Shown piece after piece: positions 17,513 through 20,595 of a stretch of 20,595 nucleotides of DNA (positions are counted from its first letter, which is position 1; each line of letters begins with the position of its first letter). The notes under the pieces were generated by a model. It made no database searches and was not told the origin of the DNA. It was given only the letters and a program-made list of their open reading frames with translations. The DNA lies in the NCBI GenBank assembly GCA_016946835.1, contig JACVTC010000524.1, positions 1 to 20,595 of the forward strand, given 5' to 3'. This stretch comes from Neocallimastix lanati (nom. inval.) (taxonomy: Eukaryota > Neocallimastigomycota > Neocallimastigomycetes > Neocallimastigales > Neocallimastigaceae). The position numbers were made by a program, and so were the translations under genes.

Positions 17513-18477
17513 TTTTATTATGAATTTTAATGTTTATTATATTCTCTTAAGCATTAATACACAAAATATGTATATCTTAATCTTTTTTTTTTTTTAAATT
17601 TATTTGTAGTAATAACTTCTTTATTTAATTTTATTTAATATATTTATTTCCTTTATTAAAATAATTAATATAACATAAAGCAAATTGTATAAATACTTAA
17701 ATAATAATAATAATGTATATTTATTTTTATTTTTATTTCTTTTTTTGTATATATTTATTATTCTATTAATTCTTTGTTATAACATTTAATGAAATATTAA
17801 ATAAAAAGTTAAAATACAAGCCAAACTATATAGTGTTGAACCATCAAATATATAGCTTGTTAACCCTTCTTACAATAAGTCCCCTTAGCTCTTTATTGAT
17901 AAGTTGATAATGTCGATTGTTAATTATTAAGAAACTTAATAAAAAGAAGGTAGCAATATTAAATTCTTTTTAATTTGGCTAACTTATTGTTAGTAATAAA
18001 GAAGATAATAACGTATCCTTCCCAGTATCAACAAGATCAAAACAATAAAGTATTATGTGTGGGTGTTCAACTATCCCGCGTAGAGAGTTGTAAGACAGCT
18101 TATTTATATTTTTCTTTTTAATTAAAATTTAATTAATTATATAACGAATAATAGAAAATTTAACACACAAAAAAAAAATTTCAATTATAAAAATTTCGAA
18201 AAAAAAAAAATTTAATTATATAAAATCATAAAAATAATAATAATAATCTAATTTTATATATTCTATATATATATTGTACATGTATATATTAAAAAAAAAA
18301 ATAAAATAAACTGATAAACATAAAAAAAATTACAATTTATTATTTAGAATTATTAATATAAAAAAAAAATTTATTTATAAAATTTATTCTTATTTAAAAA
18401 AAAAAATTAAAAATTTGTACTACAAAAAAAAAAAAAAAAATTTTTTTGCTTATTATTTTAATATTTATCATTAATTA

Positions 18478-18532
<55 letters not shown>

Positions 18533-18573
18533 TATATAAATCTATATCTATGATAATACTATTGGTTAAAAAA

Positions 18574-18626
<53 letters not shown>

Positions 18627-18830
18627 TTGTTCTACACTAAAGAAAAATTTAATTTATTATTTATTAAAAAAAAATTTATTAATGAAATATTTATTATTTT
18701 AATAAAAGGAAAAAAAAAATATATATATATTTTTATTTTATTGCAAAAATAATAATAATAATAATAATAATAATAGGCGAACAAATTTATAAAAGCCTAA
18801 AATAAAAATAAAAAAAAACTATATATTTTA
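17513..18830 (-). other. AT-rich central part of the element B leader
   Basis: No ORF is supported. It holds a CTATATA/TATATAG hairpin (17826-17855, extended by CAAG/CTTG). A possible long-range pair is GTTGAAC near 17835 with GTTCAAC near 18065. There are long T tracts (for example T48 at 18482-18529), an A-run/T-run self-complementary stretch near 18567-18620, and an (AAT)n microsatellite near 18748-18775. This insert largely explains why the leader is about 900 bp longer than in element A. Confidence 0.6.
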
Positions 18831-19110
18831 ACGTCACTTCGCAAGAATGACCAGGGTTTTATCAGGGATCGAACCTGACCCACCTCTTATTTTCTGCGCG
18901 AGTGAACAAACTATCACCTGTTGAAGTGTGTAGTTGCCTTCAGCGTGAAGGTTTTATAGTTCTAGGGCGTATTTGCCTAATTGTCAAGGATTTGTTCCTT
19001 GAGATACTCGCGTTTACAATCTACAAAACCTTGCAAAATTGTAAATAAGAGTTTATGAAATTAATATCCTGCAAGCTAACACTGTCTTACTCGAATATTA
19101 ACTTCGTAAA
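18831..19110 (-). other. GC-richer structured segment of the element B leader
   Basis: CGCGAGT (18897-18903) pairs with ACTCGCG (19006-19012), closing a ~115-nt domain that contains CAAGGA/TCCTTG and AGG/CCT-type hairpins. Just outside it, 18862-18878 reads on the minus strand as TCAGG-TTCGATC-CCTGA, a perfect tRNA-type T arm with a B-box-like core. No acceptor or A box could be found, so it is not a tRNA gene. Confidence 0.5.
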
Positions 19111-19206
19111 TTTGTTAACTTTTTATTATTTTTTTTTTTTTATTATTATTTTTTATTTTATAATCTATAATTAAATAAAGTTACTACAAAAACTAAAGTT
19201 TTCCAA

Positions 19207-19208
<2 letters not shown>

Positions 19209-19248
<40 letters not shown>
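19209..19248. repeat. T40 homopolymer
   Basis: Forty uninterrupted T within the element B leader. Confidence 0.95.
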
Positions 19249-19251
<3 letters not shown>

Positions 19252-19314
19252 ATAACTTTTATTATTATTAATATTAATATTAAATTATTAATTATTATTA
19301 TTTAACAAAACTTA

Positions 19315-19477
19315 TGGATAATCTGATAGTATACCCTGTCTGACGTGCAGCTTGCCTCTTCACGGCGTCATGCCACGCGGGTACCACGGCTACTGTATTC
19401 AATATAAAATACAGCAGTCCAGAGCCTACTAGCCCAATTACTATGTAGGTTAAACTTAGCCCGGAAATCTATATCCA
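19315..19477 (-). ncRNA. Conserved structured leader RNA block, element B copy
   Basis: 163-nt counterpart of 6993-7152. The closing arms are TGGATA (19315-19320) and TATCCA (19472-19477). The internal helix is CTGTATT/AATACAG (19393-19399, 19408-19414), and GCC/GGC lies at 19354-19366. It starts only 57 nt inside the primer-binding site, whereas in element A the block lies about 675 nt inside, so it behaves as a movable module in the leader. Confidence 0.75.
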
Positions 19478-19533
19478 AGGCTTTGTTAAATAATTTAATT
19501 AATAAATAATATTAAATTTTATTTTTCTAATAT

Positions 19534-19551
19534 TCCCCGATATCTCCACCA
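19534..19551 (-). promoter_or_regulatory. Primer-binding site for tRNA-Ala, element B
   Basis: TCCCCGATATCTCCACCA on the plus strand, identical to the element A site and to the 3' end plus CCA of the tRNA-Ala encoded at 20409-20480. It lies 7 bp inside the 5' LTR. Confidence 0.93.
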
Positions 19552-19558
19552 TAAATTA

Positions 19559-20393
19559 TGTTATGGTTCGGGTTTTATTAGAATTTTTATTTAATTATTT
19601 ATTTTCAATATTTTTCTGTCTACATTTTAATTCTTGAAAAACTTCACTTATTTATACTTTTTGAAAAAAAATAAATATGTAAAGCCTTTCTACATTTTGT
19701 TATCATATTTAAAAAAAATAATCTACTATTACTAATTACTTCAATTTTATATTAATTTAAATTAATTAATTCATAAATATTTTTATTTTAATAAATTTTG
19801 TTTATATAATTTTATATTATTTTTCATATACTAAAACTAAATTATTTAATATATACGAAAAGAAACAAACAAAATTTAAAAAGATTTTACAGAAAAATAA
19901 AGTTATTTTAATCAAGAATGTTAATATAATATTCTTATATTTTATATAAAATAAATTTAAAAACTATAATATATTTAATATTTATTATTAATCAATTAAG
20001 ATTTGATTTTATTTGTGGGGAATAAAAAAATATTAAATAATCAATTTAAAAATAAAATAAAATACTAAAAAGAATACAAGTTTAATATTGATACAATATA
20101 ATAATAATATAATAATATATTTGAAAATAAAAATAAAATATTAATATTGATAATAAACACTTTAATAAAATAATAAAATTTAAGGTTAAATTATAGATAT
20201 TGATATTAATAATAAAAATATAGAATTATTGATAATATTTTAGAAACTTTTAATAAAAATAAAAAAAATATATTTAGAAAATATTTTAGTATAGAAAATA
20301 TAGTAAAGTAATATTAAGTAAAGAATAATATAATGGATTCTAAAGTAAGTTGAAATTCTAATTAATAATCCATTATATGTTCGTTCTTTACCA
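19559..20393 (-). repeat. LTR-e, 5' LTR of element B
   Basis: 835 bp, same termini as LTR-d. A minus-strand TATAAATA box at 19649-19656 lies about 90 bp from the U5 end and should drive the element RNA away from the tRNA gene. Its outer end lies 15 bp upstream of tRNA-Ala position 1. Confidence 0.92.
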
Positions 20394-20408
20394 GGAAACA
20401 AGAAAGCT

Positions 20409-20480
20409 GGGGATATAACTCAGTGGTAGAGTGCTTGCTTTGCATGCAAGAAGCCTCGGGTTCGATCCCCGATATCTCCA
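20409..20480 (+). tRNA. tRNA-Ala (anticodon TGC)
   Basis: A 72-nt cloverleaf. The acceptor GGGGATA/TATCTCC has one G-T pair and discriminator A. The anticodon stem is CTTGC/GCAAG around loop TTTGCAT, with TGC at 20441-20443. The T arm is intact. A box TAACTCAGTGG (20416-20426) and B box GGTTCGATCCC (20459-20469) are typical Pol III promoters. There is no intron and no encoded CCA, as in eukaryotic nuclear tRNA genes. Its 3' end is exactly what both elements' primer-binding sites complement. Confidence 0.97.
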
Positions 20481-20491
20481 GTGAAATTAGC

Positions 20492-20511
20492 TTTTTTTTT
20501 TTTTTTTTTTT
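20492..20511 (+). terminator. Pol III terminator of tRNA-Ala
   Basis: A run of 20 T begins 12 bp after the tRNA 3' end on the coding strand, which is sufficient for Pol III termination. Confidence 0.85.
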
Positions 20512-20595
20512 GAGAAATTGGTATAGATTCGTAGTACAATTTTTTTTTTTTATAATTTTTAAAGTTGTGAGTGAAAATAAAAATTTTTAAATAAT
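20512..20595. other. AT-rich flank, no feature seen
   Basis: Short sequence after the terminator with no ORF or RNA gene visible. Confidence 0.7.

Larger units (their letters stand above)
11347..20393 (-). mobile_element. Element B: complete Ty3/Gypsy-type LTR retrotransposon, distinct family
   Basis: This is a 9.05-kb minus-strand element: 5' LTR 19559-20393, primer-binding site 19534-19551, about 2.3 kb leader, gag, pol in the -1 frame, purine tract 12189-12202, 3' LTR 11347-12188. It has the same plan and clearly homologous proteins as element A, but its LTRs and most of its leader are different. Both frames are intact. No target-site duplication is seen (outer flanks AAAT and GGAA) and the LTRs differ by about a dozen substitutions plus several indels. 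Either it is older than A or its two ends come from different insertions. Confidence 0.93.

Noticed and set aside
17820-18000. Inverted 12-base match between leaders (TTTGGCTAACTT near 17975 and its complement near 7314)
   Set aside because: Too short and isolated to distinguish from chance in AT-rich DNA.
18830-18960. A tRNA gene on the minus strand around the GGTTCGATCCC match
   Set aside because: The T arm is perfect, but no pairing acceptor, A box or anticodon arm is present at tRNA distances.

Overview
The window is an extremely AT-rich eukaryotic nuclear region with A/T runs of 40-50 bases. It is built almost entirely from Ty3/Gypsy-type LTR retrotransposons inserted next to RNA polymerase III units. 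The intronless tRNA-Ala gene has no encoded CCA. The base composition and K/N/E-rich proteins fit an AT-rich fungus such as an anaerobic gut fungus or a glomeromycete. A dictyostelid-like amoeba is also possible. I cannot decide the species from sequence alone.

Layout. 1-596 is the end of an older, diverged LTR (LTR-a). 601-8700 is a complete minus-strand element (element A) with 847/850-bp LTRs that differ only in homopolymer lengths. It is flanked by a 4-bp TTCA duplication and followed by a degenerate tRNA-like Pol III unit (8717-8793). 8794-11346 is gene-free AT-rich DNA with microsatellites, short palindromes and one GC-richer relic (about 9040-9660). 11347-20393 is a second, related but distinct minus-strand element (element B) whose LTRs differ by roughly a dozen substitutions and which lacks a matching target-site duplication. 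20409-20480 is tRNA-Ala(TGC) with a T-run terminator.

How the parts work together. Each element encodes Gag (CA-like region plus a CCHC knuckle) and, in the -1 frame, Pol (protease, RT, RNase H, integrase with GPY/F-like module, no chromodomain). Gag and Pol appear to be joined by -1 ribosomal frameshifting. Both have a U_UUA_AAC slippery heptamer in the Gag frame, a 7-nt spacer and a 6-bp stem whose basal pair is swapped between elements (U-A versus A-U). Both primer-binding sites are an 18-nt match to the 3' end plus CCA of the same tRNA-Ala that lies at the right edge of the window.

Most notable. (1) The LTR junctions lie 15 and 16 bp upstream of tRNA position 1, and LTR-a ends at the same site, which points to position-specific Pol III targeting. 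(2) Both long 5' leaders contain a ~160-nt structured RNA block with a completely replaced yet still complementary closing helix and other covarying stems. (3) Both leaders carry a ~40-bp-period hairpin array just upstream of gag, with different sequences but the same two-tier fold. These leader RNAs are candidates for undescribed packaging, dimerisation or translation elements.
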